From UMGS1052 sp045532035 (GTDB lineage: Bacteria > Bacillota > Clostridia > Oscillospirales > CAG-382), in NCBI GenBank assembly GCA_045532035.1, contig JAZSFD010000115.1, positions 1-13,266 on the forward strand: DNA of 13,266 nucleotides. The letters are read 5' to 3'. Below the pieces are notes generated by a model, which worked only from the letters and a program-made list of their open reading frames with translations, had not been told where the DNA came from and made no database searches. Positions 13,190-13,266 of the stretch are shown piece after piece. Within the stretch, counting starts at the first letter, position 1; every line of letters starts with the position of its first letter. The translations under genes were made by a program, and so were the position numbers.

Positions 13190-13266
13190 AACCTATCGAA
13201 AGTTTTTGATAAAACTTTTTTCAAAAAGTTTTCGCGGTCAAGGGCGCGAGCCCTTGTCGCTCTCCG
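13190..13266. repeat. Multi-hairpin intergenic element, cut by the window edge
   Basis: Three potential stems follow each other: AAAGTTTT/AAAACTTT (13199-13206 with 13211-13218), AAAACTTTTT/AAAAAGTTTT (13211-13220 with 13223-13232), and CAAGGGC/GCCCTTG with GCGA loop (13239-13245 with 13250-13256). The first two share an arm and exclude each other. An 8-base direct repeat CTTGTCGC occurs at 13180-13187 and 13253-13260. The look is that of a dispersed intergenic repeat of Clostridia, but only one copy is in view, so repetition is inferred. Confidence 0.4.

Noticed and set aside
1..13266. CRISPR arrays, tRNA or rRNA genes
   Set aside because: No regularly spaced repeats, cloverleaf with TTC-loop sequence, or rRNA-like conserved stretches were seen on either strand.

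Overview
The window looks like chromosomal DNA of a strictly anaerobic, low-to-moderate-GC Firmicute of the class Clostridia, plausibly a gut lineage. The evidence is a complete Rnf operon in the clostridial order C-D-G-E-A-B, a MecA-type adaptor, family-4 uracil-DNA glycosylase, several clear SigA-type promoters and strong Shine-Dalgarno sites. Nothing in the sequence fixes the genus.

Layout. (1) Positions 3-440: the 3' part of an A+T-rich REP-associated tyrosine transposase (RAYT/IS200-like). It carries two mirror-image REP-like hairpins in its coding frame and ends at an amber codon where the family normally has Trp. A symmetrical terminator follows at 426-458. (2) Positions 499-5350: a divergent redox cluster. 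Leftward is a fumarate-reductase-type FAD oxidoreductase. Rightward is a tightly coupled set of an Old-Yellow-Enzyme-type flavin oxidoreductase with a C-terminal Cys cluster, a short-chain dehydrogenase, and a TIM-barrel sugar-phosphate isomerase/epimerase-like protein that carries a -1 frameshift at a run of seven A. Two face-to-face promoters lie between the arms (2426-2504), and a good terminator closes the rightward unit (5363-5392). (3) Positions 5433-6524: a sedolisin-like (S53) serine peptidase with no propeptide and no signal peptide. Its 3' end overlaps the 3' end of a leftward pair, family-4 uracil-DNA glycosylase and a MecA-like ClpC adaptor. (4) Positions 7716-8067: an A+T-rich regulatory gap with divergent promoters for the MecA-like gene and the Rnf operon. 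(5) Positions 8068-13134: rnfCDGEAB. (6) Positions 13135-13266: a hairpin and a repeat-like, multi-hairpin intergenic sequence that runs off the window.

How it fits together. Rnf couples ferredoxin oxidation to NAD+ reduction and ion export, so it is the energy-conserving core. The flavin/SDR/isomerase cluster looks like a small catabolic or anaerobic reductive module for an unidentified, probably polyhydroxylated, substrate. It would use or produce NAD(P)H and reduced flavin; any link to Rnf is only through the shared redox pool and adjacency. The less ordinary items are the redox module with its interlocked promoters, the sedolisin without a propeptide and with Asn at the oxyanion position, and the RAYT with its own inverted REP-like pair inside the reading frame.
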